64,000 bases of DNA from contig NZ_CP130613.1 in the NCBI RefSeq assembly GCF_030623445.1, positions 2,356,001-2,420,000 on the forward strand, in the 5' to 3' direction. Below the pieces are notes generated by a model that had not been told where the DNA came from, did no database searches, and saw only the letters and a list, made by a program, of their open reading frames with translations. Within the stretch, counting starts at the first letter, position 1, and the number at the start of each line of letters is the position of its first letter. This stretch comes from Pseudogemmatithrix spongiicola (GTDB lineage Bacteria > Gemmatimonadota > Gemmatimonadetes > Gemmatimonadales > Gemmatimonadaceae). Shown here in pieces: positions 44,792 through 52,444 of the stretch. The translations under genes were made by a program, and so were the position numbers.

Positions 44792-45808
44792 TGTAGTGAC
44801 TCAGGAGGTTGTTCACAGGGCGTAGCCTCACCAAGCTGGGGTTGTCGAGTCCACTCAACCGGCAACGCCAGAGGCCCCATGAACACCCACAAGAATGCAC
44901 GCCTGACGCCCTATCTGCGACGGGAGGCCTGCCGCCGCGTCGCCGCCGGCGCGAAGGTGGCGCAGGTCGCCCGCGACCTCGCGGTCTCCCGCCAGACGAT
45001 CTACGCGTGGCTCGAGCGCCCCCACGACGTCGAGACCCGGTCGTCGCGCCCGCACCGGTCGCCGACGCGGATCCCGCGCCGCTGGCGGCGGCAGATCCGC
45101 AAGCGCCGCGGCCAGCGCTGGTCCAGCCGCCGCATCGCCCAGCACTACGGCATCCCGCTCTCGACCGTCGGCCGCGAGCTGCGCCGCCTCGGCCTGGGCC
45201 GCCTGCCGCGCGTCGACGGGCCGCGGCGCATCGTCCGCTACGAGCGGGACCGGCCCGGCGAGCTCGTGCACCTCGACATCAAGAAGCTTGCCCGCATCTC
45301 GCGCGTGGGGCACCGCATCCACGGTGACTACACCCGGCGGACGCACGGCCGCGGCTGGGAGTTCGTGCACGTCGCGATCGACGACCACACGCGCCTCGCG
45401 TACGTCGAGGTGCTGCCGGAGGAGACCGCGGAAGCCGCGGCCGGCTTCCTCGCGCGGGCGGTCGCGTGGTACGCGGCGCTCGGCATCACGGTCGAGCGCG
45501 TGCTCACCGACAACGGCAGCTGCTACCGCGCGCTGCCCTTCGGCGAGCAGGCCCTGGCCCTCGGCATCGGCCAGCGCTTCACGCGGCCCTACCGGCCGCA
45601 GACGAACGGGAAGGCGGAGCGCTTCATCCGCACGCTGATCACTGAATGGGCCTACAACCGGGCGTATGCGCGCTCAGGCTGGCGGACCCGGGCGCTCGCG
45701 CACTATCTCTCCTTCTACAACACCGAGCGGCGGCACAGCGCCCTCGGCAACACGACCCCGGCGATGCGGCTCGCCCAGCACCTGTCAACAACGTGCTGAG
45801 CCACTACA
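44792..45808 (+). mobile_element. IS481-family insertion sequence, copy 2 (1017 bp)
   Basis: Inverted repeats: left TGTAGTGACTCAGGAGGTTG, right reading inward TGTAGTGGCTCAGCACGTTG. Direct repeat CCTAGG at 44786-44791 and 45809-45814. Confidence 0.92.
44879..45799 (+). CDS. IS481-family transposase (copy 2)
   Basis: 306 residues from ATG. Same architecture as the copy at 29847: two helix-turn-helix units, then the integrase core with Asp in LVHLDIKKLA, Asp in VLTDNGSCYR and Glu in TNGKAERFIRTL. The many residue differences from the first copy (for example DLAVSRQTIYAWLERP against FGVSRQTIYKWLRRR) show that this is a related but distinct element. Confidence 0.93.
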   Translation: MNTHKNARLTPYLRREACRRVAAGAKVAQVARDLAVSRQTIYAWLERPHDVETRSSRPHRSPTRIPRRWRRQIRKRRGQRWSSRRIAQHYGIPLSTVGRELRRLGLGRLPRVDGPRRIVRYERDRPGELVHLDIKKLARISRVGHRIHGDYTRRTHGRGWEFVHVAIDDHTRLAYVEVLPEETAEAAAGFLARAVAWYAALGITVERVLTDNGSCYRALPFGEQALALGIGQRFTRPYRPQTNGKAERFIRTLITEWAYNRAYARSGWRTRALAHYLSFYNTERRHSALGNTTPAMRLAQHLSTTC

Positions 45809-45879
45809 CCTAGGCTTGGTTGCGGACGCCCCGCCCAACCCTCTTATTGGAGCGTCCACAGCAGAAGCACACGTTATCG

Positions 45880-46116
45880 CGACTTGTGCCGGGGGACAGG
45901 CGATCTGCGGCATTCGCGTCGCGGGAAGTGCGTCGTGATCCGCAAGTTCGTCGCCAGTGCTTTGGGGGTCCGCGCCGAACGGTTCTGCGTGTGAGTGTCC
46001 CGCGAGACTCCGCGACCTACGGTCGGATCCTGGCGGACGGCCCAGGCCGCTCGACGGGCATCGCCTACGCATCCCGCGCGGTTAGTGCGCTCCGCCGCGC
46101 GCGCCGACGACGCGCG
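45880..46116 (+). other. Cassette without a convincing gene (copy 3)
   Basis: Identical to 26704-26940. The preceding attC is of a different family here (site 22 against site 11), so the cassette moved as a body-plus-following-attC unit, as integron recombination predicts. Confidence 0.5.
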
Positions 46117-46255
46117 CGATAACGACGCTTGCTGCCGACAGCTGCGGCTAGGGAAGCAGTTGTGGGGCGGCCGCCCTGTGGGGCGTGGGACGGCCTAGCG
46201 GCCGCCCCACAACTGCGTCTTATTGAAGCAGCTGCAGCAGAAGCACACGTTATGC
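46117..46255 (+). repeat. attC site 23, long class (139 bp)
   Basis: Left box CGATAAC, right box GTTATGC; same as attC site 12 up to GTTAT. Confidence 0.93.
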
Positions 46256-46271
46256 CAAGACAGACTCAGCA

Positions 46272-46697
46272 ATGATATCAGAGAATGACCTGGCTGCCTT
46301 CGAGCTTGCAATCGCGATTGCTTGTGCCCACAAGAGCCCAAGCCCGTTCCGAGGCGCTCCCCCACCGATTGCCGAAGGAACTTCGCTATCGCTCCCCGAC
46401 CGCTTCCGGGATGCCTCTGGTGCGATTGTAGTGTCCTTCGATGCGCGGTGGGAGCCATTCTTGAACAATGGCATTGGTCACCACATCGGCGACGCCCCCC
46501 GGTGGTATGTTCCAAAGAATCCCATTCTGGATGCCGTTTGTAGCGCCCTGAGGAATCCGGACGAGTTGAGACGCGCTGGTGCATCAGGCGGGCGTGTGTT
46601 TCTCCATGCCGGTGGTGCTCGGCGGCGCCTCGCGGGAGAGGTGGAGCGCGAGGTCGTGTCGTGGCAGCTTCCCCGTCACTCTGTCCTGCTAAGGTAG
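46272..46697 (+). CDS. Hypothetical protein upstream of HNH nuclease
   Basis: A 141-residue protein from ATG 46272, 16 bp after the attC. No signal peptide or known domain. It contains LAIAIACAHKSPSPFRGAPP and the segment DARWEPFLNNGIGHHIGDAPRW. It lies 3 bp before the HNH gene in a two-gene cassette, so the products probably act together, perhaps as an immunity, specificity or regulatory subunit; that is inference from the arrangement. Confidence 0.55.
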   Translation: MISENDLAAFELAIAIACAHKSPSPFRGAPPPIAEGTSLSLPDRFRDASGAIVVSFDARWEPFLNNGIGHHIGDAPRWYVPKNPILDAVCSALRNPDELRRAGASGGRVFLHAGGARRRLAGEVEREVVSWQLPRHSVLLR

Positions 46698-46700
46698 ATC

Positions 46701-47405
46701 ATGCACCCGTGGACGCGAGACGAGGTTGTCCTAGCGCTCGACCTCTACCTAGCGAATGGCGGCCGGACCCCTCCCACCTCTGACGAGAGAATCCTGCGGC
46801 TTTCGCGTGTACTCCGAGCCATGCCCGGAAATCAGGCGGCGTCCAATGATCCCCGATTCCGCAACCCCAACGGGGTATCGCTAAAGCTGCGCAACCTACA
46901 TGCCGTGGCGACCGGCGGCGGAATGGCCAACGGTTCGCGAGTGGACCTTCAGGTCTGGAGGGAGCTAGGCGCTAGCCCAGCGGCAGCGAGAGCAGAGGCC
47001 CAACGCATTCTTGAAGGCATCCCCGGCACCGTCGAGAATCGTGCGCAGATGCGATCGACGGGGTTTGCTGAAGGAAGTCCTGTCCTAGAAGCGCACTACC
47101 GCCGGGAGCGCAGCCCTGAGCTTCGAAGCAACTTCATCACCGCGCGTAGAGCCGAAGGTCCCCTTGCGTGCGAGATCTGCTCGCTCGCTGCGATCCCTCA
47201 GCATGCTGCACTGAGCGAGGGGCGTTTCGAGGTTCACCATATCGTTCCGCTAGGTTCGGGGGAACGCCGCGAAACCACACTGGCAGACCTCGCGCTCCTC
47301 TGTGCCAACTGTCACCGGCTCATTCACAGGGCGATGCAGATGGAACAGCGCTGGCTCTCTATTGCGGAGGCCCGGAACTATCTGCGTCAGCGCGCCTTGG
47401 CATAA
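46701..47405 (+). CDS. HNH endonuclease, McrA-like
   Basis: 234 residues. The first 120 residues are helical (WTRDEVVLALDLYLANGGRTP, DERILRLSRVLRAMPGN, GVSLKLRNLHAV), similar to the N-terminal domain preceding HNH modules in some modified-cytosine restriction enzymes. The C-terminal HNH carries CEIC, FEVHHIVPLGSGERRETTLADLALLCANCHRLIH, with the catalytic HH and a zinc pair of Cys. There is no methyltransferase in the cassette, which fits a type IV (modification-dependent) nuclease. The stop is fused to the next attC. Confidence 0.85.
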   Translation: MHPWTRDEVVLALDLYLANGGRTPPTSDERILRLSRVLRAMPGNQAASNDPRFRNPNGVSLKLRNLHAVATGGGMANGSRVDLQVWRELGASPAAARAEAQRILEGIPGTVENRAQMRSTGFAEGSPVLEAHYRRERSPELRSNFITARRAEGPLACEICSLAAIPQHAALSEGRFEVHHIVPLGSGERRETTLADLALLCANCHRLIHRAMQMEQRWLSIAEARNYLRQRALA

Positions 47406-47495
47406 CGACGCTTGCTGCCGACGGCCACGCTTCGGTAGCGCGGGCTGCGCCCGCGCGTTCTATTGGAGTGTCCGCAGCAGAAGCACACGTTATCG
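47400..47495 (+). repeat. attC site 24, short class (96 bp)
   Basis: Left box GCATAAC, right box GTTATCG, palindrome GCGCGGGCTGCGCCCGCGC. Confidence 0.93.
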
Positions 47496-47509
47496 GGACC
47501 GCCGCGTTC

Positions 47510-47538
47510 TTGCCGAGAGCACGCCTTTCCAGCAGATT
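47510..47538 (+). promoter_or_regulatory. Putative leaderless promoter of the toxin-antitoxin pair
   Basis: -35-like TTGCCG (47510-47515), 17-bp spacer, -10-like CAGATT (47533-47538), 6 nt before ATG 47545. Confidence 0.45.
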
Positions 47539-47544
47539 GGAACC

Positions 47545-47790
47545 ATGAACCCGCCCGCCGTCGACCTCGAAGCGCTCCGCCGCCTCCCGGTGGCTGAGCG
47601 GCTGCTCCTCGTCGAAGACCTGTGGGACTCGATCGCCACGGATACGCCGGCTGCCGACATCCCGATGACCCCGGAGCTCATTGCCGAGCTCGACCGGCGC
47701 GTCGAGGATCTCAAGAGCGGCCGGGAGCGCGCCATTCCGTGGGAAGAAGTCCGCGAGAGCATCCTGAAGGACAAGCTCCACGGCCCCTGA
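47545..47790 (+). CDS. Antitoxin, addiction-module component family
   Basis: 81 residues. LEALRRLPVAERLLLVEDLWDSIA and the tail LDRRVEDLKSGRERAIPWEEVRESIL match the TIGR02574-like addiction-module family, as does the protein at 3266, from which it is clearly diverged. The toxin gene begins directly after the stop codon. Confidence 0.88.
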   Translation: MNPPAVDLEALRRLPVAERLLLVEDLWDSIATDTPAADIPMTPELIAELDRRVEDLKSGRERAIPWEEVRESILKDKLHGP

Positions 47791-48096
47791 GTGGATTTCG
47801 TCGCCCGCCGCATTGACGTGCTGTTCTCCGCCGCGTTCGAAATGGACGCGGCGTTTGCTTGGTACGAGAACCGGCAACCCGGCCTCGGCACGGAGTTCCT
47901 GCGTGCCTGCGAGGCCACGTTCACAACCGTCGCGCGCCTGCCGCAAGCGTACCGCCTCGTCCGACCTGGCGTGCACCGCGCATTGCTCCGACGCTTCCCG
48001 TACATGGTTTTCTTCCAGGCGTTCGAGGACCGCATTGTCGTGATCGGCGTCGTGCACGTGCGACAGTCTCCCGACGTTTGGCCGTTCGCCCGATAA
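47791..48096 (+). CDS. Toxin, RelE/ParE superfamily
   Basis: 101 residues from GTG adjoining the antitoxin stop. RIDVLFSAAFEMDAAFAWYENRQPGLGTEFLRACEATFTTVARLPQAYRLVRPGVHRALLRRFPYMVFFQAFEDRIVVIGVVHVRQSPDVW covers the full RelE/ParE fold. Partner of the antitoxin at 47545; the stop TAA is inside the next attC box. Confidence 0.88.
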   Translation: MDFVARRIDVLFSAAFEMDAAFAWYENRQPGLGTEFLRACEATFTTVARLPQAYRLVRPGVHRALLRRFPYMVFFQAFEDRIVVIGVVHVRQSPDVWPFAR

Positions 48097-48226
48097 CGAC
48101 GCTTGCTGCCGACGAGCGCAGCTAGTGTAGCGGTTGTGGGGCCCCAGCCTCATCTTTTCACAAGGTCTGCTGGGGCCCCACAACCGCATTTCATGGAAGC
48201 GCTCGCAGCAGAAGCACACGTTATGG
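48091..48226 (+). repeat. attC site 25, long class (136 bp)
   Basis: Left box CGATAAC, right box GTTATGG, palindrome GCGGTTGTGGGGCCCCAGC with complement. Confidence 0.93.
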
Positions 48227-48230
48227 GGAC

Positions 48231-49455
48231 TGGATTCAGAGGGTCGATGCAACACCTTCCATAGTTCCTTCTATATGGAGGTTGTCGCGATGTTCATCCC
48301 CAGCCCGCACGGCTACACGTGGCAGCAGCGCGCTGAACTCTGGGCGCGCTATCGCGCCGGTGACTCGGTCCGCGAGATCGCCCGCGACCTCGCCAAGGAT
48401 CCCGGCGCACTTCACGGCGTGATTCGCAAGCAAGGGGGCATCTCGCCGCGCCTGCGTGCACGATCGGCGTTGGCGCTGTCGCTCGACGAACGGGAGCGCA
48501 TCTCGCGCGGGCTCGCCGCCGGCGAATCCTACCGAGCGATCGGCCGCGCCCTGGGCCGTGCCGCATCGACCATCAGTCGTGAGGTCGCACGTCATGGGGG
48601 CCCGACGAAGTATCGGGCCGTCCGCGCCGACGCGGTCGCGTGGAAGTCCGCGCGTCGGCCGAAGGCCTGCCGCCTCGCGTCCCGGCCGCGCCTGCGCTAT
48701 CTCATTGCAGCGAAGCTGAAGCTGCGCTGGTCACCGGAGCAGATCAGCGCGTGGCTCCGCCGCACCTACCCGCACGAGCCGGAGTTGCACGTGTCGCACG
48801 AGACGATCTACCGCTCGCTGTACGTCCAGGCGCGCGGCGTGCTCAAGAAGGAACTGCTGAGGCACCTGCGCACGGGACGCGTGGTGCGGCGCGCCCGCGC
48901 CTCGACGCGCAAGGGCCAGGGGCGCGGGCAGATCGTCGATGCCATTCCCATCAGCGCGCGCCCGGCCGAGGTCGAGGACCGCGCCGTGCCCGGCCACTGG
49001 GAGGGCGACCTCCTCGCCGGCGGCGGCAACACGCACATCGCCACGCTCGTGGAGCGCACGTCGCGCTTCACGATCCTCGTGAAGGTCGAGAGCAAGGAGC
49101 CGGGCCGCGTCGTGCCCGCGCTCATCCGCCAGATCCGGCGGCTGCCGGCGCACGTCGCGCGCTCGCTCACCTGGGACCGCGGCAAGGAACTCGCGCACCA
49201 CCAGCGCTTCACCGTCGCCACCGGCGTGCAGGTCTACTTCTGCGATCCGTACAGTCCGTGGCAGCGCGGCACCAACGAGAACACGAACGGCCTCCTGCGG
49301 CAGTACTTCCCCACGGGCACGAGCCTCGCCAACGTTACGCAGCGGCAGCTCGATGCCGTCGCGGCTCAGCTCAATGGACGGCCCCGCAAGACGCTCGACT
49401 TCCGCACCCCGGCAGAAGTCTTCGACGAAGCTGTTGCATTGATTGCTTGAATTCA
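48231..49455 (+). mobile_element. IS30-family insertion sequence (about 1225 bp)
   Basis: Terminal inverted repeats: left TGGATTCAGAGGGTCGATGC, right reading inward TGAATTCAAGCAATCAATGC, both followed by AACA.CTTC. The left end is 4 bp after the right box of attC site 25. No clear short direct repeat is visible, so the ends may be off by a base or two. Confidence 0.82.
48275..49450 (+). CDS. IS30-family transposase
   Basis: About 391 residues. The N-terminal helix-turn-helix pair includes the IS30 signature region (LSLDERERISRGLAAGESYRAIGRALGRAASTISREVARHGG), followed by the DDE domain: Asp in GHWEGDLLAG, Asp in LTWDRGKEL and Glu in RGTNENTNGLLRQYFPTGT. ATG 48275 or 48290 may be the start. 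It is complete and shows no frameshift. Confidence 0.92.
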   Translation: MEVVAMFIPSPHGYTWQQRAELWARYRAGDSVREIARDLAKDPGALHGVIRKQGGISPRLRARSALALSLDERERISRGLAAGESYRAIGRALGRAASTISREVARHGGPTKYRAVRADAVAWKSARRPKACRLASRPRLRYLIAAKLKLRWSPEQISAWLRRTYPHEPELHVSHETIYRSLYVQARGVLKKELLRHLRTGRVVRRARASTRKGQGRGQIVDAIPISARPAEVEDRAVPGHWEGDLLAGGGNTHIATLVERTSRFTILVKVESKEPGRVVPALIRQIRRLPAHVARSLTWDRGKELAHHQRFTVATGVQVYFCDPYSPWQRGTNENTNGLLRQYFPTGTSLANVTQRQLDAVAAQLNGRPRKTLDFRTPAEVFDEAVALIA

Positions 49456-49533
49456 TCCGACAGCCACACTCAGTGACCGCACGCGTGCTCGCGGGGTAGG
49501 TGGAGTATCCGTCATCCAAGCTCGATTCAACTC

Positions 49534-50043
49534 ATGCGCATTCTCCGCTCTCCGTTACTGGTCGTCGCGAGCCTCGCGCTACTAGCATCCGCATGCGTCT
49601 CTCCCACCGAAGCGCTCCCCGGCGTGGTAGTTGAGACAGACGCGACGAGTTACGTTGCAGAGGCTCTGCCCGGTACCCCTCCACGGACGCAGTATGCATT
49701 TCGGGTCATTGTGCGCACGACAAACGGCTCCCAAGAGCCGGTCCGCCTCGGCCGCTGCAACCCGGAAAGTGCAGGCCCGATCTTCGGGGTTGAGCTGCAC
49801 GCAGAGACAGCAGGCACACGCTCCGCCTTCAACCCCGCCTGGGGATGCGTTGGCGGCGTGGAGCCCATCGAGATCCGGCCGGGCGCTGCGAGAGTCGACA
49901 CCTTGATCATTCACGGGCCCACTGTCTTCAACGGAGCTACCGGGGAGCCCGTTGGCATCGCCGAGGGCACCATGGTGCTACGCCTCGCGAGTGAGAACCG
50001 TCGGCTCGTGAGCAATCGCTTCTCGGTCTCCCTCGCTCCGTGA
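49534..50043 (+). CDS. Lipoprotein of unknown function
   Basis: 169 residues. Signal SPLLVVASLALLASACVSPTE gives a lipobox (ASAC). The mature part is a beta-sandwich with two further Cys (GRCNPES, AWGCVGG) that may form a disulfide, with RTTNGSQEPVRLGRC typical of extracellular Ig-like domains. Before the IS30 insertion it was the gene of the cassette following attC site 25. Its stop lies 21 bp before the next attC. Confidence 0.65.
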   Translation: MRILRSPLLVVASLALLASACVSPTEALPGVVVETDATSYVAEALPGTPPRTQYAFRVIVRTTNGSQEPVRLGRCNPESAGPIFGVELHAETAGTRSAFNPAWGCVGGVEPIEIRPGAARVDTLIIHGPTVFNGATGEPVGIAEGTMVLRLASENRRLVSNRFSVSLAP

Positions 50044-50182
50044 GCGGAGATTGGCGCGCCTGCGCCATAACGCAGCTTGCTGCCGACGAGCGCAGCTAGC
50101 GTAGCGGTTGTGGGGCCCCAGCCTCATCTTAGGACAAGGTCTGCTGGGGCCCCACAACCGCATTTTTCTGTGAAGCGGCGGC

Positions 50183-50428
50183 CCGCGTCAAGCCCCAGAT
50201 GTGCTGACGCTGTTGCAACTCTCGATTGTGCCCGCGCGGCTCGAGGTGCTGCTCATCCTTCTGTTCGCGCTCACTCGTGAGGCCCGCGGCCTCGGCGCAT
50301 TGGGGTCTGCGAAGGAGTGGTGGCGCCAACTATGGGTCGGCTCTCACCAGCGGCCATAAAATGCGTCGCGCTCACCACGCCCGATTCAGTCATCTCGATC
50401 CTACGCAGGTCCTGCATGCCCGCGGTGC
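50183..50428 (-). ncRNA. Candidate guide (seek/bridge) RNA region of the IS1111-like element
   Basis: About 246 bp of non-coding DNA downstream of the transposase, where IS1111 elements encode their guide RNA. It contains CCAACTATGGG (50326-50336), identical to the element-attC junction at 51582-51592, and CCATAAAATGC (50354-50364), the reverse complement of the uninterrupted attC target GCATTTTATGG. These behave as expected of the two recognition segments. The RNA's exact ends are not visible from sequence. Confidence 0.65.
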
Positions 50429-51472
50429 TTACGCGGCGTGCACCGGCTCGCTCGGCGGCATCCGCAGCTGGCCCGCGTCATACGCCCGCTGATCCCGCCA
50501 CATCGCATACAGGATGCCCGCGAGCCGCCGCGCCAGCGCGACCGCCGCGATCTTCTTGCCCCGCCGATGCAGGATGCGCTGCGCCCACGCGCGCAGCACC
50601 GCGGTGTCGGCCGCCTTCGAGCGGAGGATGCGCCACGCCGCCTCGACCAGGAGATAGCGCGCGCGGCGGTTGCCCGCCTTCGTGATGTGCCCGACCCGGC
50701 GCTTCTCGCCTGAGCTCCGCTCCCCGGGCACCAGCCCGAGGAAGGCCTCGAACTGGTGCGCCGACGGGAACCGGCCGACGTCATCCGCAATCGCGACGAG
50801 GCCGCTCGAGGTCACCGGCCCGATGGAGGGGGCCGTCTGCAGCAGCGCCACGATCGGGTCCGTGCGCCCCAGTGCCGCGATGCGCGCGTCCGCGGCCTCG
50901 ATCTGGACGTTCAGCGGGCCGAGGACCGCGATCAACGGCGCGAGCTCGGCCGCCAGCGTCGACCCGAGGGGGAGCGCCGTGAGTCGCTCGACGAAGTTCG
51001 CGGCCGTGCTGCTCGGCACGCGCAGGCCGTCGCGGCGCACGAGCGCCTTGGCGAGCGCGATGCACCGCGTGCGCGTGCGGACCAGCGCCTCGCGCACCGC
51101 CAGCTCGGCGCGCACGTGGCGGCGCGCGGCCGACACGCGGTGCGCTGGCCGATAGGCGCCGAGCCGGAGCGCGTCGGCGAGGGTGCGCGCATCGCGCCTG
51201 TCCGTCTTCACGCGCCGACTCCGCGTGGCGTACATCGGCGCGAAGTTCGGGTCGGCGACAATCACCGCGTGGCCGAGCGCCTCCAGGTGACACGCGACCC
51301 ATTCGCTCTCGGTCGACGCCTCGACGAGGATCCGCGCGGGCGGACGCGACCCCAGCACCGCCGTGAAGCGGTCACGGCTCGTGACGATGCGCCGCTCCGT
51401 CGCGTGCCCCTCCGCGTCGAGGATGCAGAGTTGGCTCTCGCGCTTGTGGAGATCAATCCCTATCATATCCAT
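50429..51472 (-). CDS. IS110-family (IS1111-like) transposase/recombinase
   Basis: 347 residues. The N-terminal RuvC-like DEDD catalytic domain shows Asp in MIGIDLHK, Glu in LVEASTESEW, and Asp-Arg-Arg-Asp in VKTDRRDA. The C-terminal transposase_20 domain has LLQTAPSIGPVTSSGLVAI, then GEKRRVGHITKAGNRRARYLLVEAAW with a Ser likely acting in recombination. ATG 51472 (MDMIGIDLHKRESQ) was chosen because it begins the catalytic fold; the frame extends upstream to the element end. It is transcribed against the attC polarity. Confidence 0.93.
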   Translation of the reverse strand: MDMIGIDLHKRESQLCILDAEGHATERRIVTSRDRFTAVLGSRPPARILVEASTESEWVACHLEALGHAVIVADPNFAPMYATRSRRVKTDRRDARTLADALRLGAYRPAHRVSAARRHVRAELAVREALVRTRTRCIALAKALVRRDGLRVPSSTAANFVERLTALPLGSTLAAELAPLIAVLGPLNVQIEAADARIAALGRTDPIVALLQTAPSIGPVTSSGLVAIADDVGRFPSAHQFEAFLGLVPGERSSGEKRRVGHITKAGNRRARYLLVEAAWRILRSKAADTAVLRAWAQRILHRRGKKIAAVALARRLAGILYAMWRDQRAYDAGQLRMPPSEPVHAA

Positions 51473-51632
51473 GGCGGCTGGCCTCCGCAGTGTGCCCCGT
51501 CGCGAGACGGTGAGCACGGTAGATGGTATGGGGCAGAACCTTGCACCCCGCGATGGGCGGAGGTCCAGCCGCCGCTTCATACCAACTATGGGAGCGCTCG
51601 CAGCAGAAGCATACGTTATAGCGACCGGGACG

Positions 51633-52028
51633 CTACAGCTTTAGTCGAACGAGGCGCTCGCGCATCCACGTGGCCAGCGCAGCCTCGGTGAGTGAGCCGG
51701 CCGCCAGCGCCGTCATCACCTGCACCACCTCCGCCTCCGTCGCGTCGAGGTCCTTGCCGTTCAAGCCGAGGAAGATCATCGCCGCAAGGAACGCAGCCCG
51801 CTTGTTCCCGTCGTTGAACGGATGCGCTTTGGCGAGTCCAAACGCATACGCCGCCGCCAACGTCGCGAGGTCCGAATCCGGCTCGTAGTTGTGCTTCTGC
51901 TGCGGGCGCGCCAAGGCGGCCTCCAGCGCATTCTCGTCCCGAATGCCCGGAAGCCCCCCGTGCTCGCGCAGCTGGTCTAGGTGCGCGGCGTCCAGCACCA
52001 GCCGCGGCACCCAGCGAGGCGTCGCCAT
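51633..52028 (-). CDS. doc: Doc-type toxin, Fic fold (reverse orientation)
   Basis: 131 residues with the Fic motif HPFNDGNKR, the helix YAFGLAKA before it and the N-terminal RLVLDAAHLDQLREHGG, GIRDENALEAALARP. The gene is encoded leftward, opposite to all other cassette genes, 3 bp after its antitoxin gene. Translation arrest through EF-Tu modification is the known role of Doc. The opposite orientation means it cannot be read from the array promoter and needs its own. Confidence 0.9.
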   Translation of the reverse strand: MATPRWVPRLVLDAAHLDQLREHGGLPGIRDENALEAALARPQQKHNYEPDSDLATLAAAYAFGLAKAHPFNDGNKRAAFLAAMIFLGLNGKDLDATEAEVVQVMTALAAGSLTEAALATWMRERLVRLKL

Positions 52029-52031
52029 CGG

Positions 52032-52259
52032 CTACTTCGCCAGTTCGCGTAGCGCGTTCCGGAATTTTTTGGCCGCGTGCGCCGCGACCGCGAGTCCCGC
52101 CTCGACGTCGGGATCGTAGGGCGTGAGCAGAATCCCCCGGTCCGTCTCCACGGCCAGCACACGGTCGCCGGCCTCGAGGTGCAGGCGCTCGGCCATGTCC
52201 TTCGGAATCGTGGCGCCGATCGAGCCGCCGACCTGGCGCAGCGTGAGTTCGCGAACCAT
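52032..52259 (-). CDS. AbrB/MazE-type antitoxin (reverse orientation)
   Basis: 75 residues. The swapped-hairpin domain LTLRQVGGSIGATIPKDMAERLHLEAGDRVLAVETDRGILLTPYD is typical of AbrB-fold antitoxins; a short C-terminal helix (AHAAKKFRNALRELAK) would contact the toxin. First gene of the leftward pair, preceded by repeated GTAGCA-type motifs likely to be its operator. Confidence 0.88.
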   Translation of the reverse strand: MVRELTLRQVGGSIGATIPKDMAERLHLEAGDRVLAVETDRGILLTPYDPDVEAGLAVAAHAAKKFRNALRELAK

Positions 52260-52267
52260 CCCGGTCT

Positions 52268-52310
52268 CCGTAGCACGGGTATGCTACAAAGGTAGCACAT
52301 TGGTACTACC
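52268..52310 (-). promoter_or_regulatory. Putative promoter/operator of the reverse toxin-antitoxin pair
   Basis: The 43 bp upstream of the leftward antitoxin contain four related blocks on alternating strands: GTAGCAC, TGCTAC, GTAGCAC and GTACTAC. They form two inverted repeats and one direct repeat, as expected of an autoregulated AbrB-type operator. Confidence 0.5.
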
Positions 52311-52327
52311 GCGCAAGGGTGCGCGCG

Positions 52328-52422
52328 CTATCACGACGCTTGCTGCCGACAGCCACGCTATTGAAGCGGCCGCTACGCGGCCGCATCTTATGGAGTGGCT
52401 GCAGCAGAAGCACGCGTTATCG
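52328..52422 (+). repeat. attC site 27, short class with altered left box (95 bp)
   Basis: Left box CTATCAC in place of the usual -TATAAC; right box GTTATCG; palindrome GCGGCCGCTACGCGGCCGC. The A-to-C change hits the AAC at the cleavage side, so recombination may be weakened. Confidence 0.85.
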
Positions 52423-52444
52423 CGACTCATACACATCGGACCGG

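Larger units (their letters stand above)
44722..45879 (+). repeat. attC site 22, interrupted by an IS481-family element
   Basis: Left part 44722-44791 (left box GGCTAAC, arm, palindrome GGGTTGGGCGGGGCGTCC), right part 45809-45879 (complementary palindrome, arm, right box GTTATCG). Without the IS and one CCTAGG the site is 135 bp. The insertion lies in the terminal loop of the hairpin. Confidence 0.88.
50167..51587 (-). mobile_element. IS110-family element, IS1111-like subgroup, copy 1 (about 1421 bp)
   Basis: Inserted in an attC between GCATTTT and ATGGG. Subterminal 12-bp inverted repeats TGAAGCGGCGGC lie at 50171-50182 and, inverted, 51568-51579, with about 3-4 bp outside one and 7-8 bp outside the other. 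This asymmetry is characteristic of IS1111 relatives. No target duplication is evident. Identical to the copy at 54507-55927; the precise ends are uncertain by a base. Confidence 0.9.
50065..51621 (+). repeat. attC site 26, interrupted by an IS1111-like element
   Basis: Left part 50065-50166 (box CCATAAC, arms, complete palindrome GCGGTTGTGGGGCCCCAGC) ends GCATTTT; right part 51588-51621 starts ATGGGAGCGCTCGC and ends in box GTTATAG. Joined, the site is 136 bp. The right box and arm are separated from the palindrome, which should abolish folding of the single-stranded recombination substrate. Confidence 0.9.

Noticed and set aside
48640-49476. 278-residue + strand frame in the IS30 element in another frame
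   Set aside because: Overlaps the IS30 transposase, whose DDE motifs are complete; the alternative is low-complexity.
50756-51691. 311-residue + strand frame opposite the IS110 transposase
   Set aside because: Antisense of a well-defined DEDD transposase; Arg/Asp-rich shadow.
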